Source of the DNA: Chrysaora quinquecirrha
Taxonomy: Eukaryota; Cnidaria; Scyphozoa; Semaeostomeae; Pelagiidae
Assembly: GCA_014526335.1 (NCBI GenBank)
Contig: JACTAT010000052.1
Span: 4,032,504 to 4,096,503 of the forward strand
Length of the DNA: 64,000 nucleotides
Direction of reading: 5' to 3'
The translations under genes and the position numbers were made by a program. The notes beneath the pieces are model-generated. The model worked only from the letters and a program-made list of their open reading frames with translations. It was not told where the DNA came from and made no database searches. Shown here one piece after another: positions 1 to 32,164 of this stretch. The stretch's first letter is position 1; each line of letters begins with the position of its first letter.

Positions 1-496
1 TTTCCCCCACTCCCTGGACCTCATTTATTAATTTTCAAAAAACAATTTCACTTGTGAAAGGATTAAACTACGTTTATTAATTTCCCCCACCCCTGAACCG
101 TATAAGGACCCTTCTGTTTATTAAATTTTTGAAAAACATTTCCCATCTCCCCCGTTTTGAGTTTATTTGGTTGGCCTTAATGTTAATATTAGTAAAAGTG
201 AAATTAATCTTTAATTTAAAATAAATTTTAATATTATTCTAAATTCTTCAGCTGCAATAAAACTTTAAATTAAAATCAAAGATGAAATTAAAATTGAAAT
301 AAAACCAAATGAAAATGAAAGTTAGTGTCGAGAGATAAATTGAAAATAAATTTATAATTGAAAAGATATGAGAAAAATAGATCTAAAGATTTGAGTCATT
401 CCAAAAAGCCTTCTAGTTTGGTCGAAGTGACTTTAAGACATTGAAAAGAATGTTAAACTATTTAAAGCACAAAACAAAAACACCAAAAATTTGCCC

Positions 497-575
497 TTGA
501 GGGGAATTGAACTCTAGCCATTCTGGGTAGCAGGCGAGCATTTAACCACTCGGCTAAACAGCCGTGTTGCTTGAT
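497..575 (-). repeat. tRNA-derived SINE-like piece
   Basis: On the - strand, an A box (TAGCCGAGTGGTTAA) and a B box (GAGTTCAATTCC) at tRNA spacing, but no acceptor stem. Confidence 0.5.
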
Positions 576-768
576 TGACAATAATCTCCTAGTGATCCTT
601 ATGTTCATGGAAGGGAACAACAAAAAACGTTAAAATATTATGTGTAACGAACTTAAAAATTACACCAAAAGCAAATTTTAGTTACCAGACGTCCCCTTGG
701 CATTTTGAAAACATTTCCAACACGAAAATAACATAAATAAAAAAAGTCGAAAGGAAAATATTTTCCCC

Positions 769-842
769 CAAGGGAGTCGAACTCCCGACTCTGCATCGCA
801 GGTCAGGAGACACGCCCCCTTACCGACCGTGCTATTGTGCCT
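769..842 (-). repeat. tRNA-derived SINE-like piece
   Basis: On the - strand, TAGCACGGTCGGTAAG and GGGAGTTCGACTCCC at tRNA spacing, with a good T-arm stem but unpaired ends. Confidence 0.5.
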
Positions 843-1462
843 ATTTGTGATTTAGTGATAATCCTCCTACAGAAAACAATCGGGCGATGGCTAAAACAGG
901 CACCAATGACGCACATCAAAGAAGGGTTAGCCCCTTTTACCCCAGATACTGCAGCAGACAGGGAAAAACGAAGGAGTTTTGGCTCGCCTACCCCACGGGC
1001 GGCAGGATAGCGTGAAAATTGCGTCTCGGACACTCAAACGACCTTCCCGGGCGGATTTGAACGAAAAGGTGACTTAATCCGTTTTCTGTTTTAGTATATA
1101 AGATATAAAATTGCCGAAAAAACAGCCAGACAGACTCCTGCACGCACGAGACAAAAACGTGTGCATATGGACCCTTCCAGGCCGCTTGTATGCTTTAGCG
1201 TCAGTGTTACAAAGGTGGCAATCAGGCTTTAATAACAGGGAGGCTACAGTCTTAAGAGAGTGATTCATAAATTGATTCCAACTTTCTAAGCTGAAGGATA
1301 TGACATCACTGTAGGGACCTACAAAGGGTTGACAAGATAAATTTTCTTTCTTTTAGCTGTAGCAAAAATATGAAAAGTCCTTTTACTACAAAACCTTCCT
1401 CATTTTTTAGCCAAAATCTTCCTCCAAACCAGGTGTGTAGGTGTGTAGGGTTTTTGCGTCTC

Positions 1463-1735
1463 TGGGTCAAACGATCAAACATTGTTTGTCAAACATTTGA
1501 AATGTGATTATTAATCGAAATCTTTTACCGTTTGGCCACGCCGCAAAACATTGCTCGTCAGACATTCTTTGTTTCCAACATGCAAACGTGAATTTTTTGA
1601 AAAACATCACGCAACAAATTTTGCTTATTTTGCTTATCAAGCAGTGTTATGCAAGTTGGCCAAACCTTCAAACATTGCTTGATAAGCAGTATCAAATGCT
1701 TTCCAATCAATGATTGATCGTTTTTCCAGGCCGTA
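1463..1735. repeat. GGCCAAACGATCAAACATTG family, 5' region copy
   Basis: CAAACGATCAAACATTG at the left, GTTTGGCCACG in the middle, inverted forms at the right ending GATCGTTTTTCCAGGCC. Confidence 0.6.
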
Positions 1736-2972
1736 AGGTGGTCTTGTGCCCCACAGTCATATCGTTCAAATCTCGTTGGGAACACTTTCCGAAAATCAGT
1801 TGTCTATCCTTCCATGGTCGCTTGATGAGCACCCATGTTATCCTTTCCAGAATATCAGTCTAGGGACACAAGCCGCAGTCCACATGAACAGTAATACAGA
1901 ACTCAAACCCGCGTTACCAGACAACATCATGCATAACAAATTTCCTAACCGTATTTCCTAAAGAGCGCGAAACCCGCTTGTGCCGTGATCGCTAAAATCT
2001 CTATAAGGGCGCAGCGCTTATTCAAAGAAATAAGGTACTGAATTTTCCCGCAGAATTTTCTTAATTTCCCACAGGGTCAAAGATGAATAGGTCACCTGTT
2101 ACATAGCGAACTCTCGTTTTGACACAGATTTTTCTGCTTCGCTTTTCCAAAACATCTGGTGCAATGTAAAAAAAAACAGTCTAACTTGAATATAATTCAA
2201 ACGGATGGAAGCATAATCTTTTAATAGTACCCTTCGTACCAATCAGGCAGGAGAACGACAAACACTTGAGTTCCTTGTCCAAGAACTGCCCAGCTCATTT
2301 ACTAATTTTGTAGCACTTGATCAATCACGCACGGGCCAGCTTGACCACCAGACAATGGGTAAACTGGTCCTAGGTAAATCTAGCTAAATCCCTGTGGATA
2401 CCTTTTCTGGTCAAGTCAGCATGAAGTACAGCACCGTGCCAATTCGTTACCGAAAGCCTGAAATTCAACCTTATTTAGAATTCAACAAAATAAAAATTGG
2501 AAAAGTAGCTATCTAAAAGACTTCCGAAGCTTTTATTGATTATGGAGAAATGTTGGAAATTTAACGAAACATGTAGGTCAAAAGATCACATCTGCAGCGC
2601 AAATGCCGAAAGACTATTTTCGTAATTGTACCTAAAAGTCTAAAAAGGTTCGCTTAGAAAATAAGGTTGCTTTGCATATCCAATGCTTGTTGTTACCTGC
2701 AATATATTCGAAAGATAAGCACGAAACACCCTTATTTATTTCAAGACCTTATCAAAGTATTGTAGATTGCCATGGAGATTGCAAACTTTTAACCTGAAAC
2801 TACGCTGCAACATGGGTAATTAAAATAATGTGGTCTCTCTTTGGAGATTATTTTATATCGGCCTGGTTCACTATATGTCAGAATCTTAAAGCACTTGTAG
2901 CGCTGCTGCCTTTGGCCAGGCTAATTCAGGATATCTTTATGAGTTATACCGTTGGTACTAATTTTCTACAGA

Positions 2973-23584
<20,612 letters not shown>

Positions 23585-24509
23585 TGATTCTTATATTTGA
23601 TATCAAATTCACAAATTTCTACACAATCATGATACTATTAAATTATTAAATCAAAACATGTACCAATTAATAGGTTAATTTTAGCCTTAAGTAAATATGA
23701 GAGCGGTCTTAAAAGTTAAGTCCTAGAAGGTCAGTTGGTCGCTGTTTTGTTCCAAATTTTTATGCAAGTCGAACTGCCCTATTGCACGTTTATTTCAGTC
23801 AGTATGAAGCTGAATGAACATGCAAAACACGACGATTTACATCTTTCATAACTTTCTTAGTGTCAGTGAGTAACTCAATTTATATAATTTTGCAGTTTGT
23901 AACTATATGAAATCGTTTGCTACAAACACAATCGCTATATTTTTCAGAGTCGTAGTCACATATTAAACTTCTCAAATCGAGTTTTTTTAAGAGCTGTTTC
24001 CGGAGAATCTGGGTTTGAGAAACAGTTACAAAGAACTTCTACACACTCGTAATGTCACATGTAATCCTCAACATACTTAATAGGTATTTTTTACAACGAA
24101 ATGTACCAATGCACTCCAATGCATTTAAATTTAGTTTTTAATCTAAATTAAATCTGAATGCCTCATTCTTAATCTGTTTACATAATTTGTAAGTGTTACA
24201 TCTTTTTCAGTAGATCGGAAAGTTCAAAATTGTCATCATACAGTATTTAATCATAATGTTACTGTATTTGCTTTTCTCGTAGAGTTCTATCAATTTTTGT
24301 TACCTTTGAAAGGTAAGATATCCTCATCTTCAAAGTACGATATGGGTACGACTTCATTGCGTTTTCACGGTAACGGATCAGAACGGATCCAAGTGGATCT
24401 GCTTTTCTAGTAAGATACGACCCCGCTCCCAAAAGGAACGGATCCGTGCGTACCTGTGTAATCGAAAAGCCTTTCGTGACCTTTTATGGGAATGGATCCA
24501 CTCCATTAT

Positions 24510-24865
24510 GTTTAATCTCACAGTCATAGGACCTTCCATTGGCGAACACCTCTGAATAACGGACAGTTACAGTGGAACCTCCAACAACGGACACCTTTCT
24601 TCAACGGACAACTCTCTTTCTACAACGGACTAGTGTCCACTCCATTATGTTTAGTCTCGCAGTCATAGGACCTCCATTATGGCGAACACCTCTGAATAAC
24701 GGACAATTACAGTGGAACCTCCAATAACGGACACCTGTCTTCAACGGACAGCTCTTTATCTACAACGGACTAGTAAATTTGTCTTAAAGGTCTTGTCTTT
24801 ATCAAAACCAACCTCCATACAGCGGCCACCTCTCATCAGCGGACCATATCTTTGGCCCCACAGCT
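24510..24865. repeat. AACGGACACC element, partly in tandem
   Basis: Two direct copies of about 130 bp, each reading CAGTGGAACCTCC followed by several AACGGACA words. CAGTGGAACCTCC resembles pogo/Tigger-type ends. Related pieces occur at 46,930-47,020 and 55,410-55,505. Confidence 0.6.
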
Positions 24866-24873
24866 GTCCGATA

Positions 24874-25250
24874 TACACGTTTTTTTTTATAAGAAACCGG
24901 TTTATAAGAAACCTAGAACTAGACACCCAAAAAGTTAAGAAACTTTAAGAACTACGAGGAAGGAGTTAAGAAACTAGACATCCGACATACTGATTTCACA
25001 TTTGTGGAGGTAGTAATTAGTTCTCAAGCATTCCCTTGCGATTTCTTGCACCAGTGTAGCTAATTCCGTGCGTTTTCTCGCACCTGTCTGCAATACTGTA
25101 TCCCATAGAAGGTTTTTGTCGTTTTTACTGAAATTTATTTCCATTTAATCAAGAAACTGTAAAGAAACTTTTAGAACTAAAATTGGGCCAAAAATGAAGA
25201 AACTTTTAGGCCTAGCCCCGAGCCAGGTTTCTTATTAAAAAAAACGTGTA
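24874..25250. mobile_element. TACACG-T7-ATAAGAAAC family, member 2
   Basis: Inverted ends TACACG-poly(T)-ATAAGAAACC on both sides. AAGAAACTTT or close variants occur at least six times inside. Confidence 0.72.
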
Positions 25251-26201
25251 TGGAGATTTCAATTTAGCCTGTTCTATCTACAAGAGACTTCCAATTTAGT
25301 CTGTTTTATGTTTGAGAGACTTCGTGGATTAATCTCCAAATACCTTTACATGTCATTTGTTTAAGTTAGCTGTTCGTCACAAAGAATCTCTGCTAAAGAA
25401 GCCTAAAAGTTTCTTTAAATAAATGAATAAATTCAACCTTAAGTAAACAGACTTCAGTGTCAACTGTTCACACCTGCTATGGCCTGTAATAAGATTGATT
25501 TAAAATGACAAAAACTGATAAATAATCTTATAAATGCTTTTCAATTTGCCTTGAATAAAACGCCGTGCTACTTTTCATGACGTTGCGTTTCGTCAATGGA
25601 TCCCAGTACTCTAAACAGCGCAAGTACAATTTTGTTTCTATCGCAAAGCTCTTTGAAGCGTATAAAAGATTTATTGATAACTAGCCCTTGCCCCGAGGCG
25701 CGCTGCGCGCGCCTCGGGTCGGGCTTTTGCGCTCCGCGGGTCACTTTGGGCCCCCGCCTTGGAAGGGTTGTTTCTGAACGGGTTCATTGTAAATTACAAA
25801 TCAATTTGATGAGAGGACACGATCACTGCTAGAAACGTATGAGGCAAAACAGTTTCAGTGGTGTCTCATGTTGCCCTTAGCGTAGAAGAAAGCCCCACTG
25901 TTATACGAAGTGGACGTGAATGTAGACGGGAAATTGAGTTTGATTGTATACATGGTTTGGGAAGTATTGTATCACTGAGGTATTGCATCAACTGCTTGAA
26001 GCTTTTAGAATGGTTAGTCTTAACTTAGCTTCAATGACTGTCTGCACGAATGGCTTAGTCTTGAAGTGGAATGAAGCTTTAGCGTTTACAGTGCTTTAAG
26101 TGGAGAAGGACGTTGGTGTCCGTGAATCATGGACGGACGCAGTCCTTTTACGTTCTATACATGGCAGGTAGAAGGCACTGTTAGTGACCGTAACGATACT
26201 A

Positions 26202-26809
26202 CAGGGTGGCCCAAAAAAGGGACCCCCTAACTAAATAATTTATAAATAATTTATTCGTAAGTTGGAATTTCATGAAATTAATATTACATGATATTCAACT
26301 TAAGTGAGATATATCATGTAAATATCATGAGGATATGGGTTAGTATCTCTGAATAAATTGACTTTAAAACTTTACAGTCCAAAAACGTACTGTAACAAAA
26401 TATGCAACTTTATACTCTTACGTAATCCTTACGCAACAAAACAGAAAAATCAATAACTCATTCTTTTAGTGAAATAATATTCAAAGTGTCTTCAATCCTG
26501 CTCAATACACTTCTCTAATATGACTGACCATACATTAATGGTCGAGACAATTTTACTCTGGGATAATTATTCGCCTTCACGAACGATTGCAGTACAGTAC
26601 GCAATGATGGAATATAAACAGCTGGTTTTGGACATCATGAATTTCATTTCCCATTGTGCCGAGATGGAAGCTCTTATCACTAACATATTTCTACACGATA
26701 GCGCACTTGACTTAAATATTGCCGTGTATAAATTTATTAAAATTACTCCTTGGGAAAATTTATTCAGAAACTATTTACCTAAGGGGGTCTCTTTTTTTGG
26801 GCCACCCTT
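26202..26809. mobile_element. 608-bp mariner-like non-autonomous element
   Basis: Inverted ends begin CAGGGTGGCCCAAAAAA and, on the other strand, AAAGGGTGGCCCAAAAAAA, each followed by a GGGACCCCCT or GAGACCCCCT block. TA stands outside both ends. A 108-codon open frame inside shows no transposase motif. Confidence 0.75.
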
Positions 26810-26994
26810 TACTTTTCAAGAGACCTTCGTATGGAAGGGAGATTAGTGACAATGAGGTGACATGGCACCGGTAAATCTGCGACGCTGGAAAGTGCTGTTG
26901 ATGTAGAGGAAACCTTCGTATTAGCTGCTCTGTGACCAGTAGGAATGTCAGAAATACTGATCTGGCAGGGGCATCATGGGGTGCGCCCACTCAC

Positions 26995-27240
26995 TTTAGC
27001 AGAATGTTTTCGTTCAAAGAAACAAACTAAGATTTTTTTCCTTCGAATATCGAGAAAACAAACAGAAATTATACACAACCAAGCTATACGAACAGTTGAC
27101 GAATTTGTTCGCCTAGGCTGACTGTTAACAGAACTATTGCCCTGCCTTTCTGTCCCGGAGAAGGGATAAAGAAAGGGTCCCCGAAAGTGTTCGTTCAAAT
27201 AAACGAACCAAGAATTGTTTCTTCGAATATCGAAAAACAT
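26995..27240. repeat. ~190-bp GAACAGAAATTATACACAAC repeat, first copies
   Basis: Carries TTCGTTCAAAGAAACAAAC, ACAGAAATTATACACAACCA and AGAACTATTGCCCTGCCTTT in order, and the start of a second copy. Confidence 0.6.
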
Positions 27241-27354
27241 AGGGGCCCTATGGGCGTGTTCGAAGAACGACTCTGGTTGAATATAGCTATTTCGGTCAAA
27301 TGATGAAAGATGTTAATCGGTATGCACAACAATGACGATAATGATTATCATGAT

Positions 27355-28125
27355 AATGGTGGTGGTTATGATGATGATGTTGATGACCACGATGATTATG
27401 ATGCTTGTTGGTAGGGGTGATTGTGGTGGTAGTATGGATGTAGTGGTGGTGGTAGAGGTGGTTGTGGTGCTGAAGGTAGGGGTGCTTGTGATGGTTGTGA
27501 TAGGAATGATCGTGGTGATGATTGTAGGGGGGTTGTGGTGGTGGTGATAGGGGTGGTCGAGGTGATGGTTGTAGGGGTGGTTGTGGTGGTGGTGATAAGG
27601 GGCGTGGTGGTTTTGATAGAGGTGATCGTGGTGATGGTTGTAGGGGTGGCTGTGGTGGTGGTTTTAGGGGGCTGGTGGTGGTGATAAGGGTGGTGGTGGT
27701 GATGGCTTTAGGGGTGGTTGTGGTGGTGGTGATAGGGGTGGTGGTGGTGATGGTTGTAGGGGTGATTGTGGTGGTGATAAGGGTGGTGGTGGTGATAAGG
27801 GTGGTGGTGGTGATGGTTTTAGGGGTGGTTGTGGTGGTGGTGATAGGGGTGGTGGTGGTGATGGTTTTAGGGGTGGTTGTGGTGGTGGTGATAAGGGTGG
27901 TGGTGGTGATGGTTTTAGGGGTGGTTGTGGTGGTGGTGATAGGGGTGGTGGTGGTGATGGTTGTAGGGGTGATTGTGGTGGTGGTGATAAGGGGCGTGGT
28001 GGTTTTGATAGAGGTGATCGTGGTGATGGTTGTAGGGGTGATTGTGGTGGTGGTGATAAGGGGCGTGGTGGTTGTGATAGGGGTGGTGGTGGTGATGGTT
28101 GTAGGGGTGATTGTGGTGGTGGTGA
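27355..28125. repeat. 48-bp GGT/GAT-rich minisatellite
   Basis: About 770 bases of GGTGGTGGTGAT-like units with a period near 48 bp, each holding a TTTTAGGGG or TGTAGGGG block. Purine/pyrimidine strand bias is extreme. Long open frames on both strands are by-products of the repeat. A TTA microsatellite follows at 28,208-28,235. Confidence 0.9.
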
Positions 28126-28889
28126 GTTCCTTTAGATCTTGCCGCAGCCACACTATCAATGATAGTGATGGTAATCATGATGATGATGATGATAATGATG
28201 ATGGTGATTATTATTATTATTATTATTATTATTATGACGATTTTTATGGTGAGGATGATAATAATGAAGATTTGTTTTGAAAACTGGTTTGAAATTGCCG
28301 CTCTTTGCCAAGACTCTTTGACTAATGTTGAGAATGCGTGAAATGTCATTTACCAATCAAAGGTGGCAATTTGCCAGTTTCAAATGGTAAACAGCCATGA
28401 GTCAGATGCAATCAAGCTTTTGCGAAGAGAAAAATTGTCACATGACCTTAAATCGACAAAGGGCTAACCGCAAATTGCGCATAAATGGCCGAGACAATGG
28501 CCCTAATGGCATTGTTGAGATGCTTATACTATTGTTACACGTTTTCCATTGTTCAAGCGTTGGTTAGTCAGTGAGTTAGTTAGTTAGTTAGTGACACGCC
28601 ACCCCACACCAATGTGTTCGAAATTCTTCGAACACAAAAAGGGGGCATAAGCCGCATAAGTAATATTTGTAATTGCAATGTATTGCCCTGCCTTTCAGTT
28701 GTAGAGGAGGGATTAGGAAAGGGAATCCAAATGTACAGAAATGTCAAAGTTTCGTGCAGCGAAGCAAGTCTTGAAGTCTGCAGCAAGCCAAATGTATGGA
28801 AATGTCAAACGGGCATAAGTAATATTTGTAATTGCAATGTGATGTGAGATCGACATGCAATGTGGATATTTGAATTCGAGCATTCTGTT

Positions 28890-29375
28890 CTGCTTGTCTT
28901 TTCGTCTTAATGAACAGAACAATTGTAGCCTTTGGTCATGAGGGCATGTTTTGCCTTTACTATTTTCATAAGCAGAGCTGTTGCCCAAACCCCCGAATGT
29001 GTTCTTTCAAAAAAAACCAAGAATGTATTCCTTTGAAAACAGAAAAAACAAACAGAAATTATACACAACCAAGCTACACGAATGATACGAATAGTAAAAG
29101 AATTTTTTCGCTAAAGCTGACTGTAAACAGAACTATTGCCCTGCCTTTCAGTCCTGGGGAAGGGTTAAGGAAAGGGTCCCCGAATGTGTTCGTTCAAAGA
29201 AAAAAACCAAGAATTTTCTCCTTTGAACATCGTAAAAACGAACAGAAATTATACACAACCAAGCAAAAAGAGTAATACTAATAGCTAAAGGACTTTTTCG
29301 CTAAAGCTGATTGTAAAAAACAGAACTATTGCCCTGTCTTTCAGTATTGGAGGAGGGATTAGGAAAGGGGATTAT
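28890..29375. repeat. ~190-bp repeat, second cluster
   Basis: Two and a half tandem units with the same words as 26995-27240. The minisatellite and the 28.1 to 28.9 kb stretch lie between the clusters. Confidence 0.65.
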
Positions 29376-29837
29376 TCCCGCTGTGAAAACAACAGACCCA
29401 TTGTTCTTCATGGCACGAAATTCTAGATCAAAGAAGGGTGAGCCCCAATTACCCTAGAAGCGGGAGCACGTTTGCAAAAAATGACTTCAAACTCTACGCC
29501 TACCCCACAGGCGGCAACTTGAGGTGCAAGCGCCAGCACCGTAGCTTCTACGGTAAGATAGGAGTTCGCGTGACAAAATGGTGTCATAATCCCCTTACTA
29601 CTTTAGTATATAAGATCAGGAACGTTGTAATTGATTTTATAAAATAATCCTTCGTAATCTCGACACAGTTATCCGTATATCAAACAGTTGAGCGGTAAAA
29701 TGATGTGACAGAAAATTTCTTACAATTTCTTATGTAAATGTTTGCAGCAGGTTTAGAAAAACACAGTTTAAATTCTATGCTATAAGAAGAATTCCAAGAC
29801 AGAGCAGAACATTAGTACTGTGAAATTTCATTCAGTT

Positions 29838-31037
29838 ATGGCGAGTAATAATGATAAAGATTCCAATGGGTTGCCAATTCGTCGTCGTAAACAAGCTCAA
29901 GTTATGCAGCCTTTGGAGCTATTAGAAATGTTACGATGTAATTCATTAGATGAAGAAGGGACTGAGTCACAAGCTGATGCGTATCGTAAGATATCGGCAC
30001 CGGCGAAAATGCAGACTTCAGATGAGCAACTGAATCGTTGTAAATCACCGAATTCGGGTATTCATATACGGAAAGGAGACATCGATTTTTACACTGTTTC
30101 GAGTCTTTCACCAAAGGTTAGAAATCGGCTAAAGAAAGCCACTGATGGGCGTCGTAGTCCGTCCCGCGAGACACTACGGTTGCCAGAGCCGAGCAAAGAT
30201 CTTCGTAAAAGCATTAATGGTGTCAGATCTCACCCAAAAGAGGTGTTAGACGAGCGACGATCGCGTTCAAGATCGACCGATACCATTGACGAGCATCTTA
30301 CTTCATCCCACGAATTACTACGGTCGCCAGAGCCACCGAAGAAAGATCCTCGTAAAAGTGCTAATAGTGTTAGATCTCAGCCGAAAGAGGCGTTAGACGA
30401 GCGACGATCGCGTTCAAGGTCGATGAATACCTACCCAGCGTCATATTATACGGAGAGAAATGTGGAGGCTACACATACAACCTCAAGGATTAAGTCTGCA
30501 AGCAGAGTATGGGAGCGAAAAAAGAGCGCGTCTGTAAACCCTGCGAAGCAACGTTTGTCGAATACAAAAGAACTCGTTGCGAATGAAGAATGCGATAAAA
30601 CCGGTGGTGTTGTACATGAAACTCGTTATAAAATGCCTACAAGAAAAGCAAAGTCTCTGGTCGATGCACCGTGTATTGGTGAACTTGAAATCGAATCGCC
30701 CAGAGATAGATGTTACTCCGTTGCTGGCTATCATCCTAATTACGATCCTTTACCCAGTCTTGTTCACCAGATAGAGCTAGACGACCCTGCATGGAGTCGT
30801 CACTGGTGTTTCGCAAGGCATGTCATGCTAAAGAACGTCGATGAAATCGATAGCAATGGGCAGTTTCCACAATGGAAATTTGATGCGTTGCTGCCCCCTA
30901 TTAACAAACCGATGACTGTTAGAAAGCCGACGGAAGAAGAAACACCGGAAAAGAATGTTTCTTTGGAAGAACGACTCGCTCGGATTGAAAAAGAACAAGG
31001 AATCGATCATCGAAGAAAAATAAGCTATCATTTGTAA
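29838..31037 (+). CDS. intronless 399-residue basic Ser/Arg-rich protein, unknown function
   Basis: Single open frame from ATG at 29838 (context cagttATGg) to TAA; an in-frame GTG 18 bases upstream is not a plausible animal start. I do not recognise the family. The protein is hydrophilic, without a signal peptide or membrane segment. It holds two internal repeats of about 50 residues, each with a leucine-plus-PEP motif (LPEPSKDLRKS; SPEPPKKDPRKS) followed by LDERRSRSRS, so it was partly built by internal duplication. The C-terminal third is more ordered and acidic (DDPAWSRHWCFARH, FPQWKFDALLPPINKP) and ends in a short charged helix-like stretch (SLEERLARIEKEQG). Codon use looks like real coding sequence and the frame is far longer than chance. 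RS dipeptides could mean phosphorylation or RNA association, but that is a guess. Confidence 0.75.
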   Translation: MASNNDKDSNGLPIRRRKQAQVMQPLELLEMLRCNSLDEEGTESQADAYRKISAPAKMQTSDEQLNRCKSPNSGIHIRKGDIDFYTVSSLSPKVRNRLKKATDGRRSPSRETLRLPEPSKDLRKSINGVRSHPKEVLDERRSRSRSTDTIDEHLTSSHELLRSPEPPKKDPRKSANSVRSQPKEALDERRSRSRSMNTYPASYYTERNVEATHTTSRIKSASRVWERKKSASVNPAKQRLSNTKELVANEECDKTGGVVHETRYKMPTRKAKSLVDAPCIGELEIESPRDRCYSVAGYHPNYDPLPSLVHQIELDDPAWSRHWCFARHVMLKNVDEIDSNGQFPQWKFDALLPPINKPMTVRKPTEEETPEKNVSLEERLARIEKEQGIDHRRKISYHL

Positions 31038-31132
31038 GATTCGCCTGCAGTGCGTTGTAACAATCCTCGAACAGCAGGGAGGAAAAGAAGGGTCGAGGGG
31101 TTAACTTATGCAGGGGGTGTAGTATACATCTA

Positions 31133-31138
31133 AATAAA
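31133..31138 (+). promoter_or_regulatory. poly(A) signal of the intronless gene
   Basis: AATAAA lies about 95 bases after the stop codon at 31037. It is the first canonical hexamer downstream and fits a short 3' UTR for the intronless gene. Confidence 0.5.
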
Positions 31139-32099
31139 ATAGGCGCCTCGTCGGCTTAAGAGACATCGCTGGTTTAAAGGACATTATTTCATCCCCGCTG
31201 TTAGCAAATAGCTGCTAGAAACTTCTCAAAAAGAGCGTTGCAACAGGGAGACAGTGAGTCGTTTTTTCAATGTCTAGAAGGTCAATTAAACAGCGCCTAC
31301 CAGATAGAATGTATCAAGTCTAAACTTAACTGCTGTTTGTTCCAGAGTAGGACTCAAAATTACATAATCTAACGGTAAAGAATCCGGTCATTGACATCAA
31401 GAAGACGGTTTAACTAATCAAACTGTAGTGACTTCTGAACGCAATTTTGATAGGTTTAATTGAAATCCTTGTTTTAACAATATTATTGCACAGCAACGTA
31501 ATCTTTTAAGAATTTTTCTGCTCAGCTTTCGCAATCGCGAATTGCCTCCGAATTTTACTGTCGATTTGTGCGTTGTTATTTGAGCGTGGGCAAAAAAACT
31601 TCAGTAGCGAATGCAACAATGAAATGATTTATTTAGTCTCACCCAGTCTAATGCAGGGTACTTATAATATATTAAGAGACATAAGCAAAAAAACCGTATT
31701 CAAGGTAGCTACTAGTTATCTTTGCCTACGGTGTAATAAAGTCAGCATTTATTTTTTATCTTAATTTCTTATGGAAGATTTAATCAAAGTGGACGATTTA
31801 CCATTCTACAAGCTGTATAAATTATATCAAGGTAGCCTTTGCATTCTATAAGATGATAGATTTCGAATTTTATTCTGTAAGCTGTGTAATCATGTATTAA
31901 TAGCTCTTGGGTTGTTCTGCAGTTTGAGGTGCAAAAGCAGAAATATGTGCGATCTTTGTGCCGTCAGCTGTGTATGTACTCAGCGAAAGTCTTATTATTC
32001 TCGATAGATAATGTACTATTTCCAACATAAATCATTCTGTTTCGTACATTTAATGAAGAGTTCCTTCAAGTCTATGCAGCTGAAATTACACTGATACAT

Positions 32100-32108
32100 T
32101 ATATATAA
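32100..32108 (+). promoter_or_regulatory. TATA-like core promoter of the metalloprotease gene
   Basis: TATATATAA stands about 60 bases before the ATG at 32165, and a TCAGTG initiator-like motif follows about 30 bases downstream. Spacing suits a short 5' UTR in the first coding exon. Confidence 0.45.
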
Positions 32109-32164
32109 CTGAATGCATTGTTTAAGAAGTTCAGTGAACAGCTTTCCTCTGAGCTGTAACAGCC

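Larger units (their letters stand above)
1..2950. other. gene-poor region upstream of NSMAF
   Basis: No coding exon could be supported on either strand. It contains TTTATTAATTTCCCCCAC direct repeats near the start, two SINE-like pieces, a block near 905-1010 also found at 29,430-29,520, and a GGCCAAAC-type repeat. The 1.8 to 2.9 kb part shows nothing I can name. Confidence 0.6.
23585..29820. other. intergenic region between NSMAF and the intronless gene
   Basis: Apart from the repeats listed separately, it holds a GC-rich hairpin at 25,685-25,760 (CCCGAGGCGCGC and its complement) and a repeated GGATCCGT/ACGGATCC block at 24,375-24,490. No coding exon was supported. Confidence 0.55.

Noticed and set aside
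497..842. True tRNA genes on the - strand
   Set aside because: A and B boxes are present, but the ends do not pair into an acceptor stem, so SINE-derived pieces are more likely.
26520..26846. 108-codon frame as a gene
   Set aside because: It overlaps the end of an inverted-repeat element and has no recognisable motif.
27296..28356. Long open frames on both strands (up to about 287 codons) rich in Thr/Ile or Val/Met or His/Asn
   Set aside because: They are reading frames through the 48-bp GGT/GAT minisatellite and a TTA microsatellite; all frames are low in complexity and shift with the repeat.
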